From contig JACPRG010000120.1 in NCBI GenBank assembly GCA_016190025.1, positions 1-27,149 of the forward strand: 27,149 nt of DNA, read 5' to 3'. The stretch comes from Candidatus Tectimicrobiota bacterium (GTDB lineage Bacteria; UBA8248; JACPRG01). The notes under the pieces are model-generated. The model did no database searches. It was not told where the DNA came from and saw nothing but the letters and a program-made list of their open reading frames with translations. This document shows, piece by piece, positions 12,417-19,511 of this stretch (its first letter is position 1; each line of letters starts with the position of its first letter). A program made the position numbers and the translations under genes.

Positions 12417-13220
12417 ATGAGAAATCGCCTTTCGGCGTGGCTGGCGCTGGCCTTCCTGCCGGCCCTTTGCGCCTCCGCCCAGAGCCAGGGCTACCGGGAA
12501 ATCCCGGTCCGGAACGGAGGCGCCGTCTCCGGCCTCGTCCGGTGGGCGGGTCCGCAGCCGTCTCTGCCTCCCTTTCCCGTCCATCAGGACGCGGGGGTGT
12601 GCGACCTCGACAAGAGCGGGGCAAGACCCTCCCCCCGGCTGCGCATCGGCCCGGGGGGCGGCGTCGCCGACGCGGTTGTCTACCTCTCCAATATCTCCCG
12701 AGGGAAACCCCTTCCCCCCCGCGGCCTCCGGGACGCCAGGGCGTGGGTCATCCGGGAGTGCGAATACCGCCCCCACGTCCTGATCGTCCCCGTCCACTCC
12801 TACCTGGCCATGCGGAACGACGACCCCCTGCTTCACAACCTCCGGATGTTCGGCGCGGCCGGTTATAACCTGCCCATGCCCGAAAGGGGGACCCTGTTCG
12901 TGAAGCGCCTGCCCAAAGCCGGGGTGATCTCCGTCCGGTGCGACGCGGGCCACGGCTGGATGAGCGGCTCCATCCACGTGACGGAGCACCCCTACTACGC
13001 CGCGACCGACCGGGAGGGGAGGTTTTCCCTCACGGACGTCCCCCCAGGAAAGTATCTGCTGAAAGCCTGGCACGAGGGCTGGCGGGTCCGGCGCGTCATC
13101 CCGAAAGACGGCAGGCCCGCCTTTTACGAATTCGAAAGGCCCGTGGAGCTTTCCCGGGAAGTGACCGTCCGCGAGGGGGGGGCGGAGGTGGTGGAGTTCA
13201 CCCTTTCGGAAGACCGCTGA
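12417..13220 (+). CDS. Exported cupredoxin-like protein with carboxypeptidase-regulatory domain
   Basis: The 267-residue product has a signal peptide (MRNRLSAWLALAFLPALCASA). A beta domain with a potential type 1 copper site follows: His140 in LLHNLRMF, Cys175, His179 and Met182 in RCDAGHGWM. The Cys-X3-His-X2-Met spacing fits a short cupredoxin ligand loop. Residues about 195-265 form a carboxypeptidase-regulatory-like fold (TDREGRFSLTDVPPGKYLLKAWHEGW). Such proteins are often labelled methylamine-utilisation-like, but no amine dehydrogenase genes are nearby. I infer a periplasmic copper or electron-transfer protein; the substrate is unknown. ATG 12417 has AGGAG 9 nt upstream, and a longer frame from 12369 lacks a signal. 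It is divergent from the P19/heme gene, so the two may share a redox or metal role. Confidence 0.8.
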   Translation: MRNRLSAWLALAFLPALCASAQSQGYREIPVRNGGAVSGLVRWAGPQPSLPPFPVHQDAGVCDLDKSGARPSPRLRIGPGGGVADAVVYLSNISRGKPLPPRGLRDARAWVIRECEYRPHVLIVPVHSYLAMRNDDPLLHNLRMFGAAGYNLPMPERGTLFVKRLPKAGVISVRCDAGHGWMSGSIHVTEHPYYAATDREGRFSLTDVPPGKYLLKAWHEGWRVRRVIPKDGRPAFYEFERPVELSREVTVREGGAEVVEFTLSEDR

Positions 13221-13244
13221 AGCCGGGCCCGGGCGGGGCGCGCT

Positions 13245-13391
13245 TCACCGCGCGGCCTCTCCTCCGTAGCCCGCCCAGTACAGGATGAGGTGGTAGAGGC
13301 TCCAGGCCCCCACGAGGACGTAAAGGAAAATCACCCCCCGGCGTTTCCCTCTCCCCTGTTCTCGCTCTTCTTGAAATTCCGGCCCATCCAC
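13245..13391 (-). CDS. 48-residue single-span membrane peptide
   Basis: This short frame is easily missed. GTG 13391, 7 nt after AAAGG, opens 48 codons to TGA at 13247-13245. The product has a highly charged N-terminus ending RGKRRG. One transmembrane helix follows, rich in aromatics (VIFLYVLVGAWSLYHLILYW), then a short tail AGYGGEAAR. The positive-inside rule places the N-terminus in the cytoplasm. It lies 42 bp after the binding-protein gene on the same strand and may be the last gene of that unit. The function is unknown and I recognise no family. Support comes from the clean helix with its basic flank, not from homology, so it could still be fortuitous. Confidence 0.5.
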   Translation of the reverse strand: MDGPEFQEEREQGRGKRRGVIFLYVLVGAWSLYHLILYWAGYGGEAAR

Positions 13392-13433
13392 TGTCGCGCC
13401 TTTGCGGCGAAGAGCCACCCCCGAGACGGGGCC

Positions 13434-14363
13434 TCAAGCGGAAGCCACAGCCTCCCGGTAGTACATCAGATCAAGATACTTCTCGGGCGGGGGCGCGGGG
13501 GGCGCGAGGTGGCCCATCTCCGCCCGCAGCGAGAGCGCCGCCGCCACGCCGGGGACGTTCAGCTCCGCCCTGGGGTAGAGCCCGTGGCGGGGGTCCAGGA
13601 GGGCGTCGAGCGTCCTCTCCGCCGCCGCGTCCCTCATTCCGCCCTGGGCGGCCAGGATCTCCAGACAGGCCCGGCGGTAGAGGGGATCGAAGCACCACTG
13701 GGTGGCTTCCACGTAGGCCCGGATGTAGCGGACCAGGACGTCGGCGTTTCGCCGCGCCCAGCTCCGGGTCGCCGCCCCGCAGGTCGCCTGGTAGACGGGG
13801 ACGGCCTCGTGGCCGCGGGCCAGGAGCCGGCAGCCGGCCTCCACCGCGTCGCCGAGGAAGGGCTCGGTGAGCAGGGTGCCCGCGTGCCGCCCTTCCAGAA
13901 GAGCGCGGCAGCGGCTCTCCCATCCGCCCACCTCCACCAGCTCGTACTCCTGTGGACCGATCCCCCTGCGCCGGAGCATCTTTTCCAGGATGAAGACGAA
14001 CCCCGTCGTCCTCGCGTCCACGGCAAGGGACTTGCCCCGCAGCGACTCGATGTCCCGGACCCCGGGCGCGCCCACCAGGCTGAGAAGGCCGCTGTGAAGG
14101 CCCATGAAGAGGAACAGGTCCGATCCGCCGGGTACGCCCAGGGTGCGGCCCTCGACCTCGGCGATCACGTCGTCGGCGGAGGCGTGGCCGACGTCGAACG
14201 CGCCGGCCTCCAGGGCCTCCACCAGATACACCGAGTTCGAGGTGTAGCTCGCCTCCACCTCGAGGCCGTGCCGGGCGAAGACCCCCTTCTCCACACCGGC
14301 GTGGACGGGGAGGTTGTACCCCGCGCGGAACTGGATGAGGCGGACCCCCGCGAGGGACGTCAT
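13434..14363 (-). CDS. NMT1/SsuA-type substrate-binding protein without signal peptide
   Basis: The 309-residue product has the periplasmic binding-protein type II fold of the NMT1/THI5/SsuA group. The N-terminal strand (VRLIQFRAGYNLPVHAGVEKGVFARHGLEVE) is typical. ALEAGAFDVGHASADDV, LRGKSLAVDARTTGFVFILEKML and LLTEPFLGDAVEAG follow. Relatives bind sulfonates, nitrate, pyrimidines or aromatic compounds for an ABC importer, or catalyse steps in thiamine pyrimidine synthesis. It begins straight at the first beta strand with no signal peptide or lipobox, and no ABC permease or ATPase lies nearby. It may act in the cytoplasm, or an exported start may have been lost. ATG 14363 overlaps the TPR lipoprotein stop as ATGA, and no other ribosome-binding site is close, so translation is probably coupled. 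Confidence 0.8.
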   Translation of the reverse strand: MTSLAGVRLIQFRAGYNLPVHAGVEKGVFARHGLEVEASYTSNSVYLVEALEAGAFDVGHASADDVIAEVEGRTLGVPGGSDLFLFMGLHSGLLSLVGAPGVRDIESLRGKSLAVDARTTGFVFILEKMLRRRGIGPQEYELVEVGGWESRCRALLEGRHAGTLLTEPFLGDAVEAGCRLLARGHEAVPVYQATCGAATRSWARRNADVLVRYIRAYVEATQWCFDPLYRRACLEILAAQGGMRDAAAERTLDALLDPRHGLYPRAELNVPGVAAALSLRAEMGHLAPPAPPPEKYLDLMYYREAVASA

Positions 14364-16084
14364 GGCTTCGGCAGGGGCTTTCCCTCTTTGAGGGCCTTGG
14401 CCTTGCGGCCGAGCTGCAGGGACTCCTCAACGAGAGCCGCTTCGTCGCGCTGCCGGCCGAGGTCATAGAGGAGCCGGGAGGCCTCTTCGTACGGCTCGTA
14501 GCGGTTGGGGCTCAGGCTGATCACCTGCCTGTACTTTTTCACGGCCTCCTCGGGCTGCTTGTCGCTCACCAGCGTGCGCGCCCACTCGAAATAGATGTCG
14601 GCGTTGTTGGGCTGGAGACTCGCGGCGCGCTCGAAGCGCGGCAGGGCGTCCTTGAACCGGTTCAGATGGACCAGGGCCTTGGCCAGCTCCAGTTGGTAAT
14701 CAAAACGCCCCCCCTCCAGGTCGGACGCCCTCCGGAAGCTCTTCGCCGCGGCCTCCCAGTCGCTCAGCTTGGCCTGGGAGCGGCCGAGGTCGAAGAGCGC
14801 CGGGCTCAGGTTGGGGTTGATCTGCGTCGCGCGGGCGCACAACTCCACCGACTTGGCGTAATCTCCCTCCTGGAAAGCCTCCTGGCACTTCCGGTACTCT
14901 CCCATCCCGGTCAAGGGTTTCAGGACGAGCTCGGGACCCATCTGCCCCGGCCGCATCTGAACGCGCGCTTCGTGCGTCTCGTAGCCTTCCTTCTCGACCC
15001 GGACGGGAACGAACTCCTCCGCGTACTGGGCCAGGACCTGGAACAGGATGCCTCCGTCGCTTCGGGTCCGGTCCCGCAGGGGCGGGTCGGTCTTGAGGGT
15101 CACGACGGCCCCTTCCAGCCCCTCCCCCTTCTTATCCGACGCCACCACCGTGGCCCGAAAGACGAACCGCGCGCGGCTCAGGCGGATCTCGACGGGGGGC
15201 GTCTCGGGCGAGAACTTGGCCGTCCGGCTGTGGCCCAGATAGCGGGGAGGCTTCTCCACGCGGAGCTTGAGGTCTTTGTTAATGTAGTCCTTCGGAACCT
15301 TGAGAAGAAACTCCCCGCCCGACTGGCTGGCCACCCTTTGGGGAGGGACGCTCTCCAGGATCAGATGGGCCTCCTCGACCCCCCGGTCGGCGGCCTCCGC
15401 GTCCACCACCCTCCCCCTCACCGGGAACCAATCCAGCTTGGGCCGCAACGGGATCGGGAGGGCTCCCCCCGACGCGCTCAGGGCAATCCTGGGCTTGACG
15501 TAGATCTCGTAGCCCTCCCTGCGGACCCGCAGGGTCGGAGTCTTCCCCTCGTCCTGGCCCCGGATGACGAAGCTGAACGTGCCGTCCACCGAAGTGGCCG
15601 CGTACCGAAGGGGCTCCAGGGTCAATTCCACCTCCGCGCCATCGATGCGCTTGCCCGGATTGCCCTCCTCGAACACGTCCCCGGTGAGGACGAACTTCTT
15701 GCGGAGCTGTTCGGGGTCGAAAGCACCGGAGGCGGAGCCCGACGCCGAGGCCATCATCTGCTCGTAGACCTCACGGTTGATGATCCCGTTGGCGTAAGAC
15801 TCGCAGAGCCGCCAGGCGATGATGTCGAAGTCAGCCCCCTTGGGAGAGACCTGGCGGATGCGCTGCCACTTGGTCTCCACCGTCCCCTTGCCCTTGGCGA
15901 TACTGAACACGGAGCTGAAATCGAGGCCGAGGGCGTACGTCCGCTTCGCCTCATCCCCGGGGGGCTCGCACTTGACCTGCTGCCCCCTGACCACCGCCTC
16001 CCGGGCTTCATTGGCGCACCCCGCGAGAATGAAGAATCCCGCCCAGGCAAGGAGAAACGCCTTCCACATACGGGGCCTGTTCAT
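14360..16084 (-). CDS. TPR lipoprotein with carboxypeptidase-like beta domains
   Basis: The 574-residue product begins MNRPRMWKAFLLAWAGFFIL and has the lipobox ILAGC, with Cys23 the lipidation site. A helical domain (about 35-130) precedes three beta-sandwich segments resembling carboxypeptidase-regulatory or PEGA domains. They lie at about 150-225 (TLRVRREGYEIYVKP), 235-320 and 330-410 (PVRVEKEGYETHEARV). From about residue 420 at least four tetratricopeptide repeats follow (GDYAKSVELCARATQINPN, WEAAAKSFRRA, RFKDALPRFERAASLQPN, PEEAVKKYRQVISLSPN). I infer an outer-envelope scaffold; the partner is unknown. ATG 16084 follows AAAGGGA by 9 nt and puts the signal at the N-terminus, whereas 16135 would bury it. 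It is coupled to the binding protein downstream and has its own promoter. Confidence 0.85.
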   Translation of the reverse strand: MNRPRMWKAFLLAWAGFFILAGCANEAREAVVRGQQVKCEPPGDEAKRTYALGLDFSSVFSIAKGKGTVETKWQRIRQVSPKGADFDIIAWRLCESYANGIINREVYEQMMASASGSASGAFDPEQLRKKFVLTGDVFEEGNPGKRIDGAEVELTLEPLRYAATSVDGTFSFVIRGQDEGKTPTLRVRREGYEIYVKPRIALSASGGALPIPLRPKLDWFPVRGRVVDAEAADRGVEEAHLILESVPPQRVASQSGGEFLLKVPKDYINKDLKLRVEKPPRYLGHSRTAKFSPETPPVEIRLSRARFVFRATVVASDKKGEGLEGAVVTLKTDPPLRDRTRSDGGILFQVLAQYAEEFVPVRVEKEGYETHEARVQMRPGQMGPELVLKPLTGMGEYRKCQEAFQEGDYAKSVELCARATQINPNLSPALFDLGRSQAKLSDWEAAAKSFRRASDLEGGRFDYQLELAKALVHLNRFKDALPRFERAASLQPNNADIYFEWARTLVSDKQPEEAVKKYRQVISLSPNRYEPYEEASRLLYDLGRQRDEAALVEESLQLGRKAKALKEGKPLPKP

Positions 16085-16146
16085 GGTTCGGGTCCCTTTC
16101 CGACGCGAGCCGCCCATCCGTCTTTGGAGTTCCAAAGCACGGAGGG

Positions 16147-16176
16147 ATTATACGTTCTCCCAAAAAGTCTATGCAA
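16147..16176 (-). promoter_or_regulatory. Promoter for the TPR lipoprotein gene
   Basis: TTGCAT (16176-16171) and a perfect TATAAT (16152-16147) are 18 bp apart on the minus strand, about 60 bp before the start codon. It shares the 301-bp divergent gap (16085-16385) with the yggS promoter. I see no gene or other structure in that gap. Confidence 0.7.
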
Positions 16177-16276
16177 GCCTTTGTGCGGGTTCAAGACGCG
16201 GGAGACTCCAGGGTCTCGGTTTCGAGTTCTTCCGGGGCCCGGGCGGGCGTCGGGCCACCCAAACGGGCGATTTTCC

Positions 16277-16305
16277 TTGCGGGCGCGGGGCGAGGCTGTT
16301 ATAAA
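16277..16305 (+). promoter_or_regulatory. Promoter for the yggS-proC-yggT-divIVA unit
   Basis: TTGCGG (16277-16282) and TATAAA (16300-16305) are 17 bp apart, about 80 bp before the yggS ATG. It would drive the whole + strand housekeeping run. Confidence 0.6.
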
Positions 16306-16385
16306 AAGGGCACTTTGAGGAAGTTGGGGGGTCTTCACTGCCCGCCCGGCCTCGTGGGTCCCGACAGTCCGGCTCTTTTGATCGC

Positions 16386-17093
16386 ATGGGCGCCATCCGC
16401 GATAACCTGCAAGAAGTCCGGCGCCGCATGGCGGAGGCCGCGCTTCGCGCGGGCCGGGAACCCTCCTCGGTCCGGCTCGTGGCAGTGACCAAGACCGTCC
16501 CTCCGGAAAGGGTGCTGGAGGCCTTCTCCGCCGGGGCCGACATCTTCGGAGAGAACCGGGTCCAGGAAGCCCAGCAAAAAGCGCCCCTCGTCCGGGCGGC
16601 GGTGGGGACGTCCGAAACCGCTCCCCGATGGCACTTGATCGGGCCCCTTCAGCGGAATAAAGTTCGCCACGTGTTCGGGCTGTTCGAGCTCATCCACTCC
16701 GTGGATAACCTCCCGCTGATCGAGGAGCTGGAAAAGCGCGCGGCGGACCGGGGCGAACGGATGCGGGTCCTGCTGCAGGTGAACGTGGCCGGGGAGGGCG
16801 CCAAGCACGGCTGCGGCCCCGCGGAAGCGGAAGGGCTCGCCGCCGCCCTCGAAAGCAGCCCCCACCTGAAGCTGGAGGGCCTGATGACGGTCCCCCCTCT
16901 CCCGGAGAACCCCGAGGACAGCCGCCCCTGGTTCCGGAAGCTCCGGGAGTTGCGCGACCGGCTGGCGGAGGCGGGTCGCGGAGATCTGCGGGAGCTCTCC
17001 ATGGGCATGACGGCCGACTTCGAGGTGGCCGTCGAGGAAGGCGCCACGATGGTGCGCGTGGGCTCGGCCATCTTCGGCCCGAGGGACGGCTGA
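16386..17093 (+). CDS. yggS: YggS/PLPBP family pyridoxal-phosphate homeostasis protein
   Basis: The 235-residue product is a single TIM-barrel PLP protein with no decarboxylase domain. The PLP lysine is Lys36 in LVAVTKTVPPE. Family motifs GENRVQEA, WHLIGPLQRNKVR, HSVDN, VLLQVNVAGEGAKHGC, LMTVPP, ELSMGMTADFEVAVEEGATMVRVGSAIFG are all present. YggS proteins buffer free PLP and affect amino-acid and keto-acid pools; no enzymatic reaction is firmly established. ATG 16386 has no strong ribosome-binding site. It lies 39 bp before proC, the classic yggS-proC-yggT arrangement beside the cell-division genes in many bacteria. The gene order here is otherwise free of fts genes. Confidence 0.95.
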   Translation: MGAIRDNLQEVRRRMAEAALRAGREPSSVRLVAVTKTVPPERVLEAFSAGADIFGENRVQEAQQKAPLVRAAVGTSETAPRWHLIGPLQRNKVRHVFGLFELIHSVDNLPLIEELEKRAADRGERMRVLLQVNVAGEGAKHGCGPAEAEGLAAALESSPHLKLEGLMTVPPLPENPEDSRPWFRKLRELRDRLAEAGRGDLRELSMGMTADFEVAVEEGATMVRVGSAIFGPRDG

Positions 17094-17132
17094 GCGGGGC
17101 GGTCCCGCCGGCGGTCCAATGGGGGAGACTCC

Positions 17133-17996
17133 ATGGCAAAGGCGCAGCGGAAAGGAAAGGCCGACAAGGCCGCCTCCCGGCTCGGCGGGGCGACGATCGC
17201 CTTCATCGGCGGGGGCAACATGGCGGAGGCCCTGATCCGGGGCCTGCTGCGAGCTGGCGCCGCCGCCCCCGGATCGCTCCTCGTGTCGGACGTGGCCCCC
17301 GCCCGCCTGGAACACCTCCGCGGCGCCTACCGGGTCCGGACCGTCTCCGACAACGCCGAGGCCGCGAGGGAGGCCGACATCCTCGTCCTCGCCGTCAAGC
17401 CCCAGAACATGGACGAGGCCGTCGGGAGCGTCTCGGCCGCCGTGGACGACTCCCGGCTCATCGTGAGCATCATGGCGGGGGTCCCCACCGAGAGGATCGA
17501 GGCGGCGCTCGGCGGAAAGGGGCGGGTCGTCCGCGTGATGCCCAACGCCCCCGCCCTCGTGGGAAAGGGCGCGGCGGGCGTGGCCGGCGGGAAGAAGGCC
17601 CGGCGAGAGGACGTCGAAACGGTGGTGGAGATGTTCGAGTCCGTGGGACGGGCCGCGGTCGTGAGCGAATCCCACATGGATGCGGTGACGGGTCTTTCCG
17701 GGAGCGGCCCCGCCTTCGTGGCGCTCGTCGTGGAGGCCCTGGCCGACGGGGGGGTCCTGATGGGCCTTCCCCGGGAGACGGCGTTGACCCTCGCGGCCCA
17801 GACCGTGGCGGGAGCGGCCGAGATGGTGCTGGAGACCGGAGAGCACCCGGGCCGCATCAAAGACATCGTGGCCTCTCCCGGAGGGACAACCATCGCCGGG
17901 CTCGCGGCCCTGGAGGACGGGGGGCTGAGGGGCGCCCTCATCCGGGCCGTCGAGGCGGCGACCCGGAGGTCGCGGGAGTTGGGACAGAAGAAATAG
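17133..17996 (+). CDS. proC: Pyrroline-5-carboxylate reductase
   Basis: The 287-residue product catalyses the last step of proline synthesis, NAD(P)H reduction of pyrroline-5-carboxylate. The Rossmann motif FIGGGNMAEALIRGL is at 24-38, after a basic 18-residue extension. ILAVKPQN, VRVMPNAPALVGKGAAG and the C-terminal SGSGPAFVALVVEALADGGVLMGLPRE with DIVASPGGTTIAGL complete the family signature. ATG 17133 has GGGGGAGA upstream. A later methionine is not available before the Rossmann strand, so the extension is probably real. It is 10 bp from yggT, so they are co-transcribed. Confidence 0.96.
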   Translation: MAKAQRKGKADKAASRLGGATIAFIGGGNMAEALIRGLLRAGAAAPGSLLVSDVAPARLEHLRGAYRVRTVSDNAEAAREADILVLAVKPQNMDEAVGSVSAAVDDSRLIVSIMAGVPTERIEAALGGKGRVVRVMPNAPALVGKGAAGVAGGKKARREDVETVVEMFESVGRAAVVSESHMDAVTGLSGSGPAFVALVVEALADGGVLMGLPRETALTLAAQTVAGAAEMVLETGEHPGRIKDIVASPGGTTIAGLAALEDGGLRGALIRAVEAATRRSRELGQKK

Positions 17997-18006
17997 GGGG
18001 GCCGAG

Positions 18007-18327
18007 GTGTTCGTTCTCGGGAACCTTCTGGGGGCCGTCGCCCTCATCCTGGACTGGATCCTCAGCATCTACCTGTGGATGATCTTCATCCGCGTCATCC
18101 TCTCGTGGGTGGGACACCTGCCCTCCAATTACCAGGTCCGCATGTTCTTGCACAGCCTCGCCGACATGCTCGACCGCTTCACCGAGCCGGTCCTGGCGCC
18201 CATCCGCCACCGGCTGCCCGCCGGATTGGGGCTCGACTTTTCGCCGGTGGTGGCCATCTTAGCCATCTATTTTCTACAGCGGTTCCTCGTACTTTCGTTG
18301 CATCAGATCGCGGCGCGCCTACAATAA
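18007..18327 (+). CDS. YggT family integral membrane protein
   Basis: The 106-residue product has two YggT-type hydrophobic regions. The first, about residues 5-32 (LLGAVALILDWILSIYLWMIFIRVILSW), carries the conserved WMIFIRVILSW. The amphipathic centre contains the family motif RFTEPVLAPIRHRLP. The second, about 77-100, is LDFSPVVAILAIYFLQRFLV. YggT/YlmG proteins affect cell division, nucleoid or thylakoid membrane organisation and sometimes osmotic stress; the mechanism is unknown. The start is GTG 18007, with no ATG near the N-terminus. It sits between proC and divIVA, as in the ylm cluster of Gram-positive bacteria. Confidence 0.93.
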   Translation: MFVLGNLLGAVALILDWILSIYLWMIFIRVILSWVGHLPSNYQVRMFLHSLADMLDRFTEPVLAPIRHRLPAGLGLDFSPVVAILAIYFLQRFLVLSLHQIAARLQ

Positions 18328-18379
18328 ACCTGTACGGGCGCCCGGGCCGTCTCGGCGCGCGACCAAGGAGACAAGGCGC

Positions 18380-19009
18380 ATGAAGATCGCGCCCATCGAC
18401 ATCCGGCAGCAACGCTTCTCGGTGAAGTTCCGGGGATTCGACCCGCAGGAGGTGGACACCTTCCTGGAAATGGTGGCGGACGAGCTGGAAGAGCTGTCCA
18501 GGGAGAACGGGCGGCTGAAAGAAGAGACGCAAAGGCTCAAGCGGGAGGTCGAGGACCTCCGCGCCACCGAAACCGACGTCAAAAAGACCCTCCTGGCCGC
18601 CCAGACCCTCAAGGAGGAGTTCTCGGCCAACGCCCGCAAGGAAGCGGAACTGATCCTCCGGGACGCGCGGGCCAAGGCCAACGACATCCTCGGGTCCACG
18701 AAGAGCGCCGCCTCGGAGGCGCACGAGGAGCTGGCCGCCCTGCTGCGCAGGAAAAAGCAGGTCATCCTCAACATGCGCTCCATGCTGGAGACCCACCTGC
18801 ACATGCTGGAGGCCGAGGAGAAGACCGACCCCTATCCCTATGCCGAGGCCGCGCGGAAAGAATCCGGCGCCGCCAGAAGCGGTCCGGGGACGGGCGAGCC
18901 GGAACCCCCGCGCAAAGGCGCCTCCAAAGAGGGACCGGCCGAAGCCGAGCGTCGCAAGGCCGACTCCTCCTTCCCCGCTTTCCTTCCGAGAGACCGCGCG
19001 GACGAATGA
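18380..19009 (+). CDS. DivIVA domain coiled-coil protein
   Basis: The 209-residue product starts with the DivIVA lipid-binding motif (PIDIRQQRFSVKFRGFDPQEVDTFLEMVADELEEL). A long parallel coiled-coil covers about 30-150, with LSRENGRLKEETQRLKREVEDLR and an HEELAALLRRKK segment. The last 50 or so residues are Pro/Gly/Lys-rich and likely disordered. DivIVA proteins sense negative membrane curvature and recruit partners at poles and septa. In diderms outside the Firmicutes their partners are largely unknown. ATG 18380 is preceded by AAGGAG. The stop lies one base before the DUF167 ATG, implying coupling. The yggS-proC-yggT-divIVA order matches the ylm cluster. Confidence 0.92.
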   Translation: MKIAPIDIRQQRFSVKFRGFDPQEVDTFLEMVADELEELSRENGRLKEETQRLKREVEDLRATETDVKKTLLAAQTLKEEFSANARKEAELILRDARAKANDILGSTKSAASEAHEELAALLRRKKQVILNMRSMLETHLHMLEAEEKTDPYPYAEAARKESGAARSGPGTGEPEPPRKGASKEGPAEAERRKADSSFPAFLPRDRADE

Positions 19010-19010
19010 G

Positions 19011-19319
19011 ATGTCCGGCGGGCGCGACGGCTCCACCTTCATCCAGAAAGTCCCGGGCGGCGTCCTCCTCCGGGTGCGGGTCCATCCCCGGTCTTCCCGG
19101 GTCTCGGTGGGGCCGGCCGAAGGGGACGTTCTGACCGTCCGGCTGACGGCCCCGCCCGTGGAGAACGCCGCCAACGATCAATGCGTCCGGGTCCTGGCCA
19201 AGGCCCTGGGGGTCCGGCCGCGCCAGGTGGCCGTCGTGTCTGGGCACAAGAGCAGAGAGAAGCGCGTGCGGGTGGAAGGCGTGGACGCGCGCCGCGTCCG
19301 CGAGGCCCTGGGGACCTGA
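19011..19319 (+). CDS. DUF167 family (YggU-like) protein
   Basis: The 102-residue product has the DUF167 pattern: GGVLLRVRVHPRSSRVSV, LTVRLTAPPVENAANDQCVRVLAKALGV, VAVVSGHKSREKRVRVEG. The conserved APPVENAAN and SGHKSREK elements are intact. The small alpha/beta fold is widespread and of unknown function. ATG 19011 follows the divIVA stop by one base. A much longer frame from 18840 overlaps divIVA and is low-complexity Pro/Arg, so I reject it. It is the last gene of the housekeeping run before the AT-richer RNA/DUF3800 insert. Confidence 0.93.
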   Translation: MSGGRDGSTFIQKVPGGVLLRVRVHPRSSRVSVGPAEGDVLTVRLTAPPVENAANDQCVRVLAKALGVRPRQVAVVSGHKSREKRVRVEGVDARRVREALGT

Positions 19320-19361
19320 GCCGGGCGATTCAGTTTTCCGGGAGGAGGCGGTCATTTATCC

Positions 19362-19390
19362 TTGAAAAATTGCCGCTTCGGGCCGATATT
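19362..19390 (+). promoter_or_regulatory. Promoter for the structured RNA and DUF3800 gene
   Basis: TTGAAA (19362-19367) and GATATT (19385-19390) are 17 bp apart in an AT-rich patch. Predicted transcription would begin near 19397-19400, just before the first hairpin at 19406. This means the structured region would be the 5' end of the transcript rather than a random leader segment. Confidence 0.55.
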
Positions 19391-19405
19391 TATTTGTGCA
19401 TGGAT

Positions 19406-19493
19406 GCTCTGTAAAGAGCGACCTACATACAGAAAGGTCCCTCCCCGCTGAAAGGACCCCAAGGGGGTCGGCCGAACAGGCTAGGCGGGGAGG
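19406..19493 (+). ncRNA. Candidate structured RNA upstream of a DUF3800 gene
   Basis: Three consecutive structures can be drawn. Hairpin 1 is GCTCT-GTAA-AGAGC (19406-19419), a 5-bp stem with a GNRA tetraloop. Hairpin 2 is GACCT/AGGTC (19420-19424 with 19435-19439) around a 10-nt loop. The third is a three-way junction: a 9-bp closing stem (19440-19448 with 19485-19493) holds an arm GACCCC/GGGGTC (19455-19460 with 19464-19469) and an arm GGCC/GGCT (19470-19473 with 19479-19482) with a GAACA loop. The 3' strand of the closing stem contains GGGGAGG, which could act as a ribosome-binding site and be hidden by folding. Comparative work has reported several RNA motifs upstream of DUF3800 genes (DUF3800-I to -XI in Rfam); I cannot assign this one to any of them. 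Confidence 0.6.
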
Positions 19494-19511
19494 TCACATT
19501 TTGGCATAAGG

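Noticed and set aside
14666..16318. 550-codon + strand frame antisense to the TPR lipoprotein
   Set aside because: The lipoprotein has signal, lipobox and TPRs; the antisense product has no recognisable feature.
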